Notes: generated from the letters alone by a model not told the origin. A stretch of 64,000 nucleotides of DNA from Lachnospiraceae bacterium AF51-6-b8A (GCA_027682585.1 JAQCZH010000001.1:806001-870000), one strand, 5' to 3'. Positions 53,318-62,711 are shown, counted from the stretch's first letter. Numbers and translations: made by a program.

Positions 53318-54049
53318 TCACTCTTCGGTCTGCTTCTCATCCTTCGTCTCAACCTCAGCAGTCACTGTCCCCTGCTTGGCTTCGATAACAGCATCCGCCA
53401 GGGTAGAGGTGATCAGACGAATCGCGCGAATCGCATCATCATTGCCGGGGATGATATAATCAAGTTCATCGGGATCCGCATTGGAATCAGCAATTCCAAT
53501 CAGGGTAATGCCAAGAGACTCAGCCTCCTTAACGCAGATTCTCTCCTTCTTGGGATCAACGACGAAGATGGCGTCCGGAATACGATCCATATTCTTAATA
53601 CCGCCGAGATTCTTCTCAAGCTTCTCAAGTTCCTTCTCGAGACCGGCAACTTCCTTCTTGGGAAGAAGATCGAAGGTTCCGTTCTCTCTCATCCTCTCGA
53701 TTTCCTTCAGACGCGCAATACGCGTCTTGACGGTAGCGAAGTTGGTAAGCATACCGCCCAGCCATCTCTGATCAACATAGAACATGCCGCAGCGAGTCGC
53801 CTCTTCGGCGATAGCGTCCTGCGCCTGTTTCTTAGTCCCGACAAAGAGAATGGTTCCTCCCTGAGAGACGATATCATATACGGCATTGTAGGCATTATCA
53901 ATCATCGGCACGGTCTGCTGCAGATCGATGATATGGATCTGATTGCGCTCAGTGAAAATATAAGGAGCCATCTTAGGGTTCCATCTTCTGGTCTGATGGC
54001 CGAAATGAACTCCAGCCTCAAGCAGCTGCTTCATAGATACAACACTCAT
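53318..54049 (-). CDS. rpsB: Ribosomal protein S2
   Basis: 243 residues. 30S protein with the signature [43 protein letters not shown] and [13 protein letters not shown] [30 protein letters not shown] short acidic C-terminal tail follows. Own promoter and leader after the codY terminator. Confidence 0.99.
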   Translation of the reverse strand: MSVVSMKQLLEAGVHFGHQTRRWNPKMAPYIFTERNQIHIIDLQQTVPMIDNAYNAVYDIVSQGGTILFVGTKKQAQDAIAEEATRCGMFYVDQRWLGGMLTNFATVKTRIARLKEIERMRENGTFDLLPKKEVAGLEKELEKLEKNLGGIKNMDRIPDAIFVVDPKKERICVKEAESLGITLIGIADSNADPDELDYIIPGNDDAIRAIRLITSTLADAVIEAKQGTVTAEVETKDEKQTEE

Positions 54050-54088
54050 TTTCTTACCTCCATGGTTGAACTTCCATGCGATTCATTC

Positions 54089-54191
54089 CTGAAAATCACC
54101 ATAGATTTCAGCGTATGCCTACCCATCTGACGGCACCAGTTTTCAAGTCCTCGCATGTGTTGTATAAACTAACTTATGCAGTTTAGCACAA
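54089..54191 (-). promoter_or_regulatory. rpsB promoter and leader
   Basis: TTGTGC (54186-54191), 18 bp, TTATAC (54162-54167). The leader of about 105 nt contains the hairpin CTGAAA...TTTCAG (54089-54111) and CATGG/CCATG arms near the ribosome site. An autoregulatory role by S2 is possible but inferred. Confidence 0.5.
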
Positions 54192-54192
54192 C

Positions 54193-54231
54193 AAAAAGTG
54201 AGACGTCAAGGCTAGCCCCTGTCTGTCTCAC
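54193..54231 (-). terminator. Terminator of codY
   Basis: GTGAGAC (54198-54204) pairs with GTCTCAC (54225-54231), followed on the minus strand by TTTTTG. It overlaps the start of the rpsB promoter region. Confidence 0.85.
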
Positions 54232-54287
54232 GATTCTGTCACGCTCAACATGCTCTGTCCTGTGCAGCCCGGTACTTAGTCCTGGGC

Positions 54288-55082
54288 TCAGCGGATTGTG
54301 ATCTTGTCATTCTGCTTCTTAATTTCATCCAATGCCTCGAAGACATAATCATTAATAACTTTGATATAAGTTCCCTTCATTCCTGAGGATCTGGACTCGA
54401 TGACACCAGCAGACTCGAACTTGCGAAGTGCATTGACGATCACCGATCTTGTAATTCCCACCCGATCCGCAATTCGAGACGCAACCAGGATTCCCTCGTC
54501 TCCTTTCAGTTCGTCGAAAATATGGATGATCGCCTCCAGCTCAGAGAAGGACAAGGTATTGATCGCGGATTTAACAACATGCTCCTTGCGCGCCTCCGCT
54601 GCGTTCTCCTCATTAACGGACCGCATCATTTCAAGCCCGACAACGCTTGCCGCATACTCGGACAGAATAATATCATCAATTCCATAACTCTTGTGATAGC
54701 GATAGACCACCAGTGTTCCAAGGCGCTCTCCCGCTATATCAATCGGAGTAACAATGGCAGAGCACTCCGGAATCATGTCTCCTGCAATTCCAAGAGTCTC
54801 CAGATTCACATTTTCCTTGGTAGAGAGGATTCCTAAAAGCCGTTCATTCAGAACTGGTTCTATGAATGTGCCGATTTCCCTGCTCAACGCATCCGTCAGT
54901 TCTGTCCCGCCGGATCCAAAACGCAATCCCAGGATCTTTCCCTTGCGGCTGATAACAAGTGCGGTAGATTCCAGGATATCTGTCAGGACAAGGCAAATAT
55001 CATTAAAAATCACCTTGGATGATGAATTGTTGTGAAGCAGTCTGCCGATCTTCCTGGTTTTATCCAGCAATTCTACACTCAT
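54288..55082 (-). CDS. codY: GTP- and branched-chain-amino-acid-sensing repressor CodY
   Basis: 264 residues. Global nutrient regulator. N-terminal GAF domain (about 1-155) binds the effectors; the C-terminal winged-helix contains ASRIADRVGITRSVIVNALRKFESAGVIESRS with the recognition helix near 205-225. ATG 55082 follows AAAGGAGG. The codY-rpsB neighbourhood is as in other Bacillota. Confidence 0.97.
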   Translation of the reverse strand: MSVELLDKTRKIGRLLHNNSSSKVIFNDICLVLTDILESTALVISRKGKILGLRFGSGGTELTDALSREIGTFIEPVLNERLLGILSTKENVNLETLGIAGDMIPECSAIVTPIDIAGERLGTLVVYRYHKSYGIDDIILSEYAASVVGLEMMRSVNEENAAEARKEHVVKSAINTLSFSELEAIIHIFDELKGDEGILVASRIADRVGITRSVIVNALRKFESAGVIESRSSGMKGTYIKVINDYVFEALDEIKKQNDKITIR

Positions 55083-55131
55083 ATATACCCTCCTTTTTCA
55101 AATTGAACGGCCCTACTCTACTTATTTCTTG

Positions 55132-55159
55132 ATATTATTTTAGCATCATTTTTTGACAA
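55132..55159 (-). promoter_or_regulatory. codY promoter
   Basis: TTGTCA (55154-55159), 16 bp, TAATAT (55132-55137). An overlapping alternative uses TTGAAT with TAAAAT at 16 bp. Confidence 0.55.
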
Positions 55160-55261
55160 TTCAACCAAAAGGTTAATTCTTCTTTGAATGCTTCAGGGAA
55201 AGTCCATAGAATGTCCGAAAGGTACCCCATGATCACCGGTAATTGTCCCATCTCCTTTCAA

Positions 55262-57334
55262 TCATTCCTTATCCCTTATTTTGGAAAAACCGCAGGCAGG
55301 ATCTGAGCAGACGATTTTATTTCCCTTGACTACCATATATTTGCCGCACCGGGGGCAGGCCTCGCTGACAGGACGATTCCAGGACATAAAATCACAGACG
55401 GGATTATTCTCACAGCCATAGTAAATCCTCCCCCTGCGTGTTCGCTTCAGGACAAGGTCCTTGCCGCAGATAGGACAGGAGACTCCAATTTTCTCCAAAT
55501 AGGGTTTGGTGTTTCTGCACTCGGGGAATCCGGGACAGGCTAAGAACTTTCCGTGCGGCCCGTATTTAACCACCATATTCCGTCCGCAGTTCTCGCAGAT
55601 GACGTCGGAGACCTCTTCCTTGATCTGAACTTTCTCCAGTTCTTTCTCTGCTTTCCTGACAGAAGCGTCCAGATCCGGATAGAAATTCCGAACCAGAGAC
55701 TTCCAGGCCACCCTGCCCTCTTCTACTCCGTCTAAAAGGCCCTCCATATTAGCTGTAAAATTCTGGTCGACAATACTTGGGAAAGACTCCTTCATAATGT
55801 CGTTCACTACCTGTCCGAGTTCCGTCACAAAGATACTGCGCCCCTCTTTGGTAATATAGCGGCGCTTGAGCAGGGTCGAGACGATCGGTGAATACGTTGA
55901 TGGGCGGCCGATACCAAGTTCCTCAAGAGTGTGCACTAAAGAAGCTTCTGTAAAATGTGCCGGTGGTTGTGTGAAGTGCTGCTTCTCCTCAAAACTCTGA
56001 AAGTCCAATTTGGTCTCTTTATCGATCTTGCTCAGGTTCTGCCTGTCCGTCTGATCCTTCTCATCATCGCTTACATAAATAAGCGTATACCCGTCAAAGA
56101 TCGGATGACTGGCTGATGTGGAAAAAACAGTGTCTTTCGCATTGATTTTCACATTGGTTGTCTCATAAACTGCGTTGGCCATCTGTGAGGCCATAAAGCG
56201 CTTCCAGATCAGCTGATAGAGCCTGAACTGATCTCTGGAGAGAGAATCCTTGATCTGACTCGGCATCCTGGTCAGATCTGCCGGTCGAATCGCCTCGTGC
56301 GCGTCCTGAACTGTCCCCGACTTCTTCCCTGCATGATAACGCCTGCAATACTCCTGCCCATAGTTATTTTGGATAAAAGAAGCTACCGCAGCCTGGGCTT
56401 CATCTGCCACGCGGGTAGAATCCGTACGCAGATATGTAATCAAGCCGACCGTGCCGCTGCCTTTGATATCAACACCCTCATAGAGCTGCTGAGCAATGCG
56501 CATCGTCTTCTGAATGGCGAAGTTTAATGCCTTGGAAGCCTCCTGCTGCAGGGTTGACGTTGTAAAGGGAAGAGGGCTCTTTCTCTCCCGCTTGCTCTTT
56601 GTAACAGAACTGACAACATAATTCGCTCCCTCTAGAGAAGCTACAATCTCCTGCAATTGGTCCTTTGATTCGATTTCTCTCTTTCCCTTGCTGTCACCAT
56701 AATAATGCGCCATCAGAGGTTTCGTCAGTCCTTCGGCCCTCAGGAAAAGATCAAGCGTATAATATTCCCTTGGAATGAAGGCCGCAACCTCCTCTTCACG
56801 GTCACAGATAATCCGAAGGGCCGCCGACTGAACACGACCGGCTGAAAGCCCCCGCTTGACCTTGGCCCAAAGCAGAGGACTGATACGATAGCCGACCATA
56901 CGATCCAGGACGCGGCGCGCCTGCTGTGCATCGACCAGGGTCATATCAATCTCCCGCGGATGTTTGATGGCTTCCTTGACCGCATTTTTGGTGATCTCAT
57001 TGAAGGTGATCCTATGAATGGGCTTGGTCGGATCCGCATGAAGCGCCGCAAGTAAATGCCAGGAAATCGCTTCACCTTCCCGATCGGGATCTGTCGCCAG
57101 GTAAATCCTATCTGCCTTCTTCGCCTCTTTGCGCAGTGATGCCAGCAGTTGTCCCTTACCGCGAATCGTAATATATTTTGGCTCAAAATCATGATCAACA
57201 TCGATTCCCAAAGAGGACTTTGGAAGATCTCTGACATGTCCCTGTGATGCCATCACCTCATAGTTCTTACCTAAAAACTTTTTAATTGTCCTGACCTTGG
57301 TGGGGGACTCCACAATAACCAGATTTTTTGCCAT
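55262..57334 (-). CDS. topA: DNA topoisomerase I
   Basis: 690 residues. Relaxes negative supercoils. Toprim domain at the start (LVIVESPTKVRTIKKFLG, then ATDPDREGEAISWHL), the active-site Tyr in VGLITYLRTDSTRV near 300, and three C-terminal zinc fingers of the CxxC...C type (CENCGRNMVV, CPICGKDLVL, CPRCGKYMVV). The ATG at 57334 has AGAAGGAA rather far upstream; the frame extends to 57370. Between dprA and codY. Confidence 0.97.
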   Translation of the reverse strand: MAKNLVIVESPTKVRTIKKFLGKNYEVMASQGHVRDLPKSSLGIDVDHDFEPKYITIRGKGQLLASLRKEAKKADRIYLATDPDREGEAISWHLLAALHADPTKPIHRITFNEITKNAVKEAIKHPREIDMTLVDAQQARRVLDRMVGYRISPLLWAKVKRGLSAGRVQSAALRIICDREEEVAAFIPREYYTLDLFLRAEGLTKPLMAHYYGDSKGKREIESKDQLQEIVASLEGANYVVSSVTKSKRERKSPLPFTTSTLQQEASKALNFAIQKTMRIAQQLYEGVDIKGSGTVGLITYLRTDSTRVADEAQAAVASFIQNNYGQEYCRRYHAGKKSGTVQDAHEAIRPADLTRMPSQIKDSLSRDQFRLYQLIWKRFMASQMANAVYETTNVKINAKDTVFSTSASHPIFDGYTLIYVSDDEKDQTDRQNLSKIDKETKLDFQSFEEKQHFTQPPAHFTEASLVHTLEELGIGRPSTYSPIVSTLLKRRYITKEGRSIFVTELGQVVNDIMKESFPSIVDQNFTANMEGLLDGVEEGRVAWKSLVRNFYPDLDASVRKAEKELEKVQIKEEVSDVICENCGRNMVVKYGPHGKFLACPGFPECRNTKPYLEKIGVSCPICGKDLVLKRTRRGRIYYGCENNPVCDFMSWNRPVSEACPRCGKYMVVKGNKIVCSDPACGFSKIRDKE

Positions 57335-57459
57335 GACCAAAGTATTCCTTCTATAAAAATATGAACTCAATATGATCCAAAGCGCAACTGAAATGCGCGG
57401 ATCAGATCTCTCAGCTTCAGGACATTTCTGCCCTGATGACTCATATCAAACGCACCGTC

Positions 57460-57492
57460 TCCTGTAAAACAGGACCAAAACTCTCTCCTGTT
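57460..57492 (-). promoter_or_regulatory. Mutually exclusive hairpins in the topA leader
   Basis: On the minus strand AACAGGA (57486-57492), TCCTGTT (57468-57474) and ACAGGA (57460-57465) are consecutive, so the middle segment can pair with either neighbour. No T-run follows, so control of translation or stability is more likely than termination. Confidence 0.35.
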
Positions 57493-57509
57493 CCGTGATT
57501 GTCATAGAA
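57491..57509. repeat. Dispersed palindromic repeat family, half copy in the topA leader
   Basis: Minus strand TTCTATGACAATCACGGAA, close to the consensus, next to a small TAGAA/TTCTA hairpin. Confidence 0.5.
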
Positions 57510-57565
57510 AGTTCTATATAAAATAAAAAGCATCAGACGCATCAGCCGACCAGAAATTCTAAGCC

Positions 57566-57594
57566 ATGATACAACAGCATATCCGCATTTTCAA
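57566..57594 (-). promoter_or_regulatory. topA promoter
   Basis: TTGAAA (57589-57594), 17 bp, TATCAT (57566-57571), a strong match giving a leader of about 225 nt. Confidence 0.75.
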
Positions 57595-57626
57595 GCAAAG
57601 TGTAAAGTCCCTTCCTCATTTTTATC

Positions 57627-58784
57627 TCACCGCAATTTCATGAACTGATTATGCGAAGAATCAACAGCGACCCCCAGATCACAGAGTTCTGTCAGAGCCT
57701 GTACTGTCTGCAGATAATCCAGCCCGCTCTTTGCCACCAGCGTGTCCAGATCCGTCGGATAGAAATCAAGACACTGATAAACTTTCTCCTGTTTCCTGTC
57801 CAAAACCGGCAGATATCGAAGATCTTCTCTCGGCTGAAAATGTCCCATCCCAGCAGCCAGTTCCAGATCTTCAATGAACTGTTCGTAATCTGTAATCGGA
57901 TGAGCCGCTCCCTGATGCAGAAGTTCATTGCAGCCGGCGCTCATGGGATCCGTGATTCTCCCCGGAAGGGTATAGATATCTTTCCCCTGCTCCAGAGCGA
58001 AATCCGCAGTGATTAAAGATCCACTTCTTCTTCTCGCCTCGATGACAAGGATCACAGACGCCAGCCCGGATATAATGCGGTTTCGAGCTGGAAAATGCCG
58101 GGACAAAGGTGCGGTTTGCGGCGGATACTCGCTGAAGACACAGCCTGTCTCAACAATGCGGTCATAGAGGATCCAATTCTCCCTGGGATAAGCGACATCC
58201 GCCCCGGATCCCAGCACAGCAATGGTCTGACCTCCTGCATTCAGACAGGAAGTCTGGGCGATTCCGTCAATACCCCTGGCCATACCGGAGACAATCTGAT
58301 AACCATACTCCGTCAAAATTGTGGACAGATCTTCAGCCGCCCTCTTTCCGTAAGCGGATGGAGATCTGGCTCCCACAATTGCCGCCAGACGAGAACTGCC
58401 ATTACTCACTTCAGGGGGAATCCTCCCACGAAAGAACAACCCAAATGGGGCGTCGTGAAGCATACGCAGATTCGCCGGGTATTCTCCCATATCCAGCGTA
58501 ACCAGTCCCATATCTGCTCTTAAGAATCGCTCGTATTCCTCCTGCAGTTTCCAAGCGGTTCTCTGGGCCACCAGAGCTTTCAACTCTCTCTTCCTCAAAA
58601 ATCCCAACTTCTGCAGTTCTTCTCCGTCGGCCCGGTAGACAGCCGAGATACTCTGATAACAATCCAGCAGCTGCCGCTTGGCACGATTTCCCAATCCGGC
58701 CCCGCTCAGACAGGCCATCCAGTAGCGGTAAGGTCCTTCCGTCTCTGCATTTCTCTCATATTTCACCACTTTGCTTCCCCTCAT
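57627..58784 (-). CDS. dprA: DNA processing protein DprA
   Basis: 385 residues. Binds single-stranded DNA and loads RecA during transformation. N-terminal SAM-like domain, then the Rossmann core: LAAIVGARSPSAYGKRAAEDL near 125, IVSGMARGIDGIAQ near 160, TIAVLGSGADVAYPREN near 185 and RRSGSLITADFALEQGKDIYTLPG near 255. C-terminal winged helix. A GTG at 58769 behind AGGGG is an alternative start. Confidence 0.95.
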   Translation of the reverse strand: MRGSKVVKYERNAETEGPYRYWMACLSGAGLGNRAKRQLLDCYQSISAVYRADGEELQKLGFLRKRELKALVAQRTAWKLQEEYERFLRADMGLVTLDMGEYPANLRMLHDAPFGLFFRGRIPPEVSNGSSRLAAIVGARSPSAYGKRAAEDLSTILTEYGYQIVSGMARGIDGIAQTSCLNAGGQTIAVLGSGADVAYPRENWILYDRIVETGCVFSEYPPQTAPLSRHFPARNRIISGLASVILVIEARRRSGSLITADFALEQGKDIYTLPGRITDPMSAGCNELLHQGAAHPITDYEQFIEDLELAAGMGHFQPREDLRYLPVLDRKQEKVYQCLDFYPTDLDTLVAKSGLDYLQTVQALTELCDLGVAVDSSHNQFMKLR

Positions 58785-58808
58785 AAATTCCCACAGTCCC
58801 TCTTCTAT

Positions 58809-60365
58809 TCAGACCATCTTCCAGTAGTTCCGATCCAGACCATGATAGATTCTGGCCTCCTGCAGGTGTTCTTTTCGAATATCTCTGCTTTTTGCCATAT
58901 CAGCAATGGTCCTGGCGACACGAAGAAGACGCCCGTATCCTCTTGCCGTTAAACCCAGCTTATCAAAGCAGATCCGCAGATAATTCTCTTCCTCTGATCC
59001 CAGAGGACAGTATTTTTTAAGATCAGCAGAGGGGATCTGTCCATTGCAGCGAATCCCGCTGCCCTCAAAGCGCTTCTCCTGTATCTGCCTGCTTTGAAGA
59101 ACCCGTTTCAAGATACTTGCCGAGCTCTCTGCCTCTTCCTCCCCAATCAGGTCGTCGAAAGAGACCGGAGAGACATTCGCGCACAAGTCAATGCGATCTA
59201 AGAGTGGCTGAGAAATTTTCCCCAGATAATCCCTCACCTGTGACGGTCTGCAGTGACATCGTTTTTTATCGGGAAAATAACCGCATGGACATGGATTCAT
59301 AGCAGCGATCAGCATAAAATCCGCCGGATATTCCACATCCGCCTGCTGACGTACAATGCGTACGCATCCCTCTTCCATAGGCTGTCGGAGGATTTCTATT
59401 GTCGCCCTGTCAAATTCAGGCAGTTCATCCAGAAACAGAACGCCTCCATTGGCCAAAGAGATCTCTCCCGGCTTTGGAATCAGTCCCCCTCCGGTCAGGC
59501 CAGCCGGGGAGATGGTGTGGTGGGGGGCTCGAAAAGGCCTCCTCTTCATGAATTGCCCGCCATCCGTCAGAAGTCCGCAAACCGAATAGATCTTGGAGAG
59601 TTCCAGTTCCTCCTTCTTGGTCATAGGCGGTAAAATACCGGGGATGGATCTTGCCACCATTGTCTTGCCTGCTCCCGGAGGCCCGATCATCAGCAGATTG
59701 TGCCTCCCGCTGACCGCGATTTCACAGGCTCTGCGAAGACTCTTCTGCCCGCGGATATTCTTAAAATCATAGATATGCTCCTCCGTCAGACGACTGCTCT
59801 GACTTTTGTCAGAAGCATTTCTCCCTGTTCCTCCTCTCTCTCTCCTCAGGTCACATTTGCCTCCCAGATAGCGGATCACATCCTCCAGGTGATCAACCGG
59901 AACCAGCTGCAGACCATCGACTAAAGCTGCCTCCTGCAAATTGGCCCTGGGAATGACAGCACAGGTCAAACCGGCTCTCTTAGCCTCTGTCATAATTGGA
60001 AGAACCCCCCTGACCGGATTAATCTTCCCATCCAGTCCCAGCTCTCCCACTGTAATGATATCCTGCAGCCTCTCCTGTCCGATGATTCCAATGGTGGCCA
60101 AAATAGCAATCGCAACCGGCAAATCAAAACCGGTTCCGGATTTTCGAATGGAGGCCGGAGAAATATTAACCGTGATCCTCTTGATGGGCAAATGAAATCC
60201 GATATTGCGCAGGGCTGTTCTGACCCGTTCTCTGGCCTCCTTGACCTCCGCAGAGAGAAATCCCACCATTTCAAAAAGAGGCATGCCGTCAGAGACATCT
60301 GCCTCTACCAGCACCAGCTGAGAATCAATTCCCCGAATAATTGCCGTATTTACTTGACTATACAT
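58809..60365 (-). CDS. comM: YifB/ComM-type Mg-chelatase-like AAA+ ATPase
   Basis: 518 residues. Hexameric helicase that promotes branch migration during natural transformation in known cases. N-terminal Lon-protease-like (ChlI) domain, Walker A GPPGAGKTMVARSIPGILPP near 215, Walker B GVLFLDELPEF, sensor MAAMNPCPCGYFPDKKRCHC and the C-terminal Mg-chelatase domain. ATG 60365 follows CAGGAG. Next to dprA, consistent with DNA processing. Confidence 0.94.
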   Translation of the reverse strand: MYSQVNTAIIRGIDSQLVLVEADVSDGMPLFEMVGFLSAEVKEARERVRTALRNIGFHLPIKRITVNISPASIRKSGTGFDLPVAIAILATIGIIGQERLQDIITVGELGLDGKINPVRGVLPIMTEAKRAGLTCAVIPRANLQEAALVDGLQLVPVDHLEDVIRYLGGKCDLRRERGGTGRNASDKSQSSRLTEEHIYDFKNIRGQKSLRRACEIAVSGRHNLLMIGPPGAGKTMVARSIPGILPPMTKKEELELSKIYSVCGLLTDGGQFMKRRPFRAPHHTISPAGLTGGGLIPKPGEISLANGGVLFLDELPEFDRATIEILRQPMEEGCVRIVRQQADVEYPADFMLIAAMNPCPCGYFPDKKRCHCRPSQVRDYLGKISQPLLDRIDLCANVSPVSFDDLIGEEEAESSASILKRVLQSRQIQEKRFEGSGIRCNGQIPSADLKKYCPLGSEEENYLRICFDKLGLTARGYGRLLRVARTIADMAKSRDIRKEHLQEARIYHGLDRNYWKMV

Positions 60366-60432
60366 AAGAACTCCTGACCAAAGAGGGATCTGCTGCTTAC
60401 AGCAAAGCGAAAAAGATCTCTCATCAGAAAAA

Positions 60433-60474
60433 GACAAAAGGAATACATGCACGCTCCATATGTGCTCCATTGTC
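60433..60474. repeat. Dispersed palindromic repeat, copy C1
   Basis: GACAAAAGGAATACAT and, on the other strand, GACAATGGAGCACAT form the two arms of a 42-bp imperfect palindrome. Lies between comM and the RluA-type gene. Confidence 0.7.
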
Positions 60475-60478
60475 AAAA

Positions 60479-60509
60479 ACAATAGGATTCACACCCTGTG
60501 CGTATTTCA
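60479..60509. repeat. Dispersed palindromic repeat, copy C2
   Basis: ACAATAGGATTCACAC pairs partly with GTGCGTATTTCA, the latter identical to the second arm of copy A over GCGTATTTCA. It begins 4 nt after copy C1. Confidence 0.6.
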
Positions 60510-60544
60510 GATCACAAAGCACTGCGCGCTGCAAAAATTGCAGT

Positions 60545-60579
60545 GAATGCGCACCGCGTAAATATTCAATTCTCATGAA
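60545..60579. repeat. Dispersed palindromic repeat, copy C3
   Basis: Minus strand TTCATGAGAATTGAATAT followed by ACGCGGTGCGCATTC, colinear with copy A. Third copy in this 245-bp divergent spacer, which holds both genes' promoters; no clear -10/-35 pair stands out apart from TTGCAG with AATATT on the plus strand. Confidence 0.6.
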
Positions 60580-60610
60580 AAAGCGGCTGATATCTGTTAG
60601 GATAAGCAGG

Positions 60611-61561
60611 ATGAAACGAATCCTGACTTACGAAAATGAACTTGAATATGACAGCGTTTACGACTGGCTGCGGGAAAAGATGCATTTCCCCCGTTCTATT
60701 GTCGCGGCCCTCCGATCCGGTGAACAAGACTATCGAATCAACGGGAAGAAACCCGTCCTCTGGCATTCTCTCGCCGCAGGTTCCAGGATCCAGATTATCC
60801 TGGAGGACAAGGATTCATCCTCCTTTGCTCCAGTTCAACTTCCGCTGGATATCGTATACGAGGATGAAGATATCCTCCTGGTAGACAAGCCGGCCGGTAT
60901 GCCATCTCATCCCTCCATGAACCATCAAGGAGACACCCTGGCCAATGCTGTCTTGTATTATTACCAAAAACAGGGAATTCCCTTCGTCTTTCGTATTGCC
61001 AACCGTCTGGATATGGATACATCGGGTCTGGTCGCCATCTCCAAAAACGCTCTGGCTGCAGCGCGCCTCAAGCAAATGATTGACCAAAGACAGCTGCACA
61101 GAGAATATCTCTGTATTGTTGAGGGAGTCCTCTCCACGGATCCCCATCTGGCAGATAAATCTTTTGCTGAAATTCACTATGGCGCTGCGGGGCAGGCGCT
61201 GGGCGGTTGTATTTCGGCTCCTATCTCACGCAGAGAAGGATCCGTCATAGAGCGAAGAGTCAACGCCTGGGAGGGCCAAAGCGCTCTGACTAACTTCGAA
61301 ATCGTTCGAGAGGGAAGGAGATTCTCTCTGCTGCGCATATGGCTTGGAACCGGTCGCACCCATCAGATCCGAGTACATATGAACTACCTTGGCCATCCTC
61401 TCCCCGCCGACTACCTCTACCATCCGGTCTATCCGGGTATCTCCCGCCATCCACTGCACTCCGCCAGGCTGTCCTTTCCCCATCCCATCACCGGTCGTCA
61501 GATGTGTTTTGAGAGTGATCTGCCGACGGACATGCAAAAATTGCTGGATACATTTTCATAA
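60611..61561 (+). CDS. RluA-family pseudouridine synthase
   Basis: 316 residues from ATG 60611, 7 nt after AGGA. Modifies uridine in rRNA or tRNA. Short S4-like N-terminal region, VYEDEDILLVDKPAGMPSHPS near 83, catalytic Asp in ANRLDMDTSGLVAISKN near 130-146 and GTGRTHQIRVHMNYLGHPL near 255. The exact target (RluC, RluD or another) cannot be assigned. First plus-strand gene in the window. Confidence 0.92.
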   Translation: MKRILTYENELEYDSVYDWLREKMHFPRSIVAALRSGEQDYRINGKKPVLWHSLAAGSRIQIILEDKDSSSFAPVQLPLDIVYEDEDILLVDKPAGMPSHPSMNHQGDTLANAVLYYYQKQGIPFVFRIANRLDMDTSGLVAISKNALAAARLKQMIDQRQLHREYLCIVEGVLSTDPHLADKSFAEIHYGAAGQALGGCISAPISRREGSVIERRVNAWEGQSALTNFEIVREGRRFSLLRIWLGTGRTHQIRVHMNYLGHPLPADYLYHPVYPGISRHPLHSARLSFPHPITGRQMCFESDLPTDMQKLLDTFS

Positions 61562-61569
61562 CTGCCGAA

Positions 61570-61586
61570 GATTCCCTTGTCATAAA
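61570..61586. repeat. Dispersed palindromic repeat family, half copy after the DUF5662 gene
   Basis: Minus strand TTTATGACAAGGGAATC, starting at the last base before the DUF5662 stop codon and filling the 25-bp convergent gap to the RluA-type gene. Confidence 0.5.
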
Positions 61587-62216
61587 TCAATCCGGCAACA
61601 TCTCCTCTGTAATTTCAAAAAGCCGCCCTTTTGTGACATCATAATTTGGCAGGCTGGGATAGGCATCGAAATTCCTGCGGTTCGCCAGAATGACCCGGCG
61701 GATATAAGCCTGGGTTTTGGCCTCTCCCCGCTTCGCCAGAAAGAAAAGCATGAACTCTAAGAGAGCCTGGGTCTGCGGATGGATGATCAGATGATCTCTT
61801 CCCCGCAGATAGTAGTTCCAGGCAGAATCATCCTGATAATTTCCCTTCTGATAGTTTTTCGAAGCTGCCACCCGGTCGACAAAAGACTCCACCACGTAAT
61901 TGACAGGCATCTTCATTCCGACCATCCCCGGACCGGAATGCTCACCAACAGCATAGTCAATCCAGTACTCAAAATGATGCTTGTTCCTTCCCTTATGATG
62001 AAGCCAGGACAGAGAATATCCCCGCTCCCTTCGCTCTCCGTCATTGGGACTCTGGGATCCCGTATAGTATCTGACTCCGACCAGGAACTCAGTCGGGGAA
62101 TATTTGGACAGATCATGAAGCAGTCCCTGCCGATAAAGACCCAGGGCAAAACACCCCCGCATGACCAACATTTTGTGACGGTGAATGGTTCGAAGATGCC
62201 CCAGCCAGTTCCACAT
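61587..62216 (-). CDS. DUF5662 family protein
   Basis: 209 residues from ATG 62216, behind GAGGAGGAT. Recognised by WNWLGHLRTIHRHKMLVMR, GLLHDLSKYSPTEF (HD-like pair), SWLHHKGRNKHHFEYW and MPVNYVVESFVDRVAASK. The His/Asp pattern is reminiscent of HD-domain metal enzymes, but the function is unknown. Members are sometimes mislabelled catalase. Confidence 0.8.
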   Translation of the reverse strand: MWNWLGHLRTIHRHKMLVMRGCFALGLYRQGLLHDLSKYSPTEFLVGVRYYTGSQSPNDGERRERGYSLSWLHHKGRNKHHFEYWIDYAVGEHSGPGMVGMKMPVNYVVESFVDRVAASKNYQKGNYQDDSAWNYYLRGRDHLIIHPQTQALLEFMLFFLAKRGEAKTQAYIRRVILANRRNFDAYPSLPNYDVTKGRLFEITEEMLPD

Positions 62217-62393
62217 CCTATCCTCCTCTTTGCAATCCTTCGAACGAATTATACGAGATATCCCCTCTTCTGTCATTGTATTTCATAAGCACTGACAATG
62301 CTTTCCGCGAATCATTGAAAAGCCCTTTTCCTTCCCCTATAATCTGAGACGATTCCAGGATACGAATACATAAGAGCTATAGAGGAGAAAACC

Positions 62394-62711
62394 ATGCCTG
62401 ACAAGAATATGAGCACCCCCTTTCCCGCAGATGAGAATGACGATGATGTCATGGTGACCATCGAATTGGAGGACCGGGATCTGGACTGTGAAATCCTGAC
62501 TATTTTCACACTCAACAGTCAGGATTACATTGTCCTCATGCCTGTCGACGAGCACGGAGACCCGGTCGATGACAGTATGGTCTACATCTATCGATATCTG
62601 GAAGACGCGGATGGCAGTCCCGCCATTGACAATATTCAGACCGATGAGGAATATGAAAAAGTCAATCACTACTTCACGCAGCTGGCAGATCGTGACTATC
62701 CACGATCCTGA
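62394..62711 (+). CDS. DUF1292 family protein
   Basis: 105 residues, strongly acidic. ATG follows GAGGAG. The DUF1292 core spans about 20-95 (VMVTIELEDRDLDCEILTIF, YIVLMPVDEHG, VYIYRYLEDADG). Members of this family lie near the Holliday resolvase ruvX and alaS in other Bacillota; their function is unknown. Its 3' end overlaps the convergent helicase gene by 16 bp. Confidence 0.85.
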   Translation: MPDKNMSTPFPADENDDDVMVTIELEDRDLDCEILTIFTLNSQDYIVLMPVDEHGDPVDDSMVYIYRYLEDADGSPAIDNIQTDEEYEKVNHYFTQLADRDYPRS

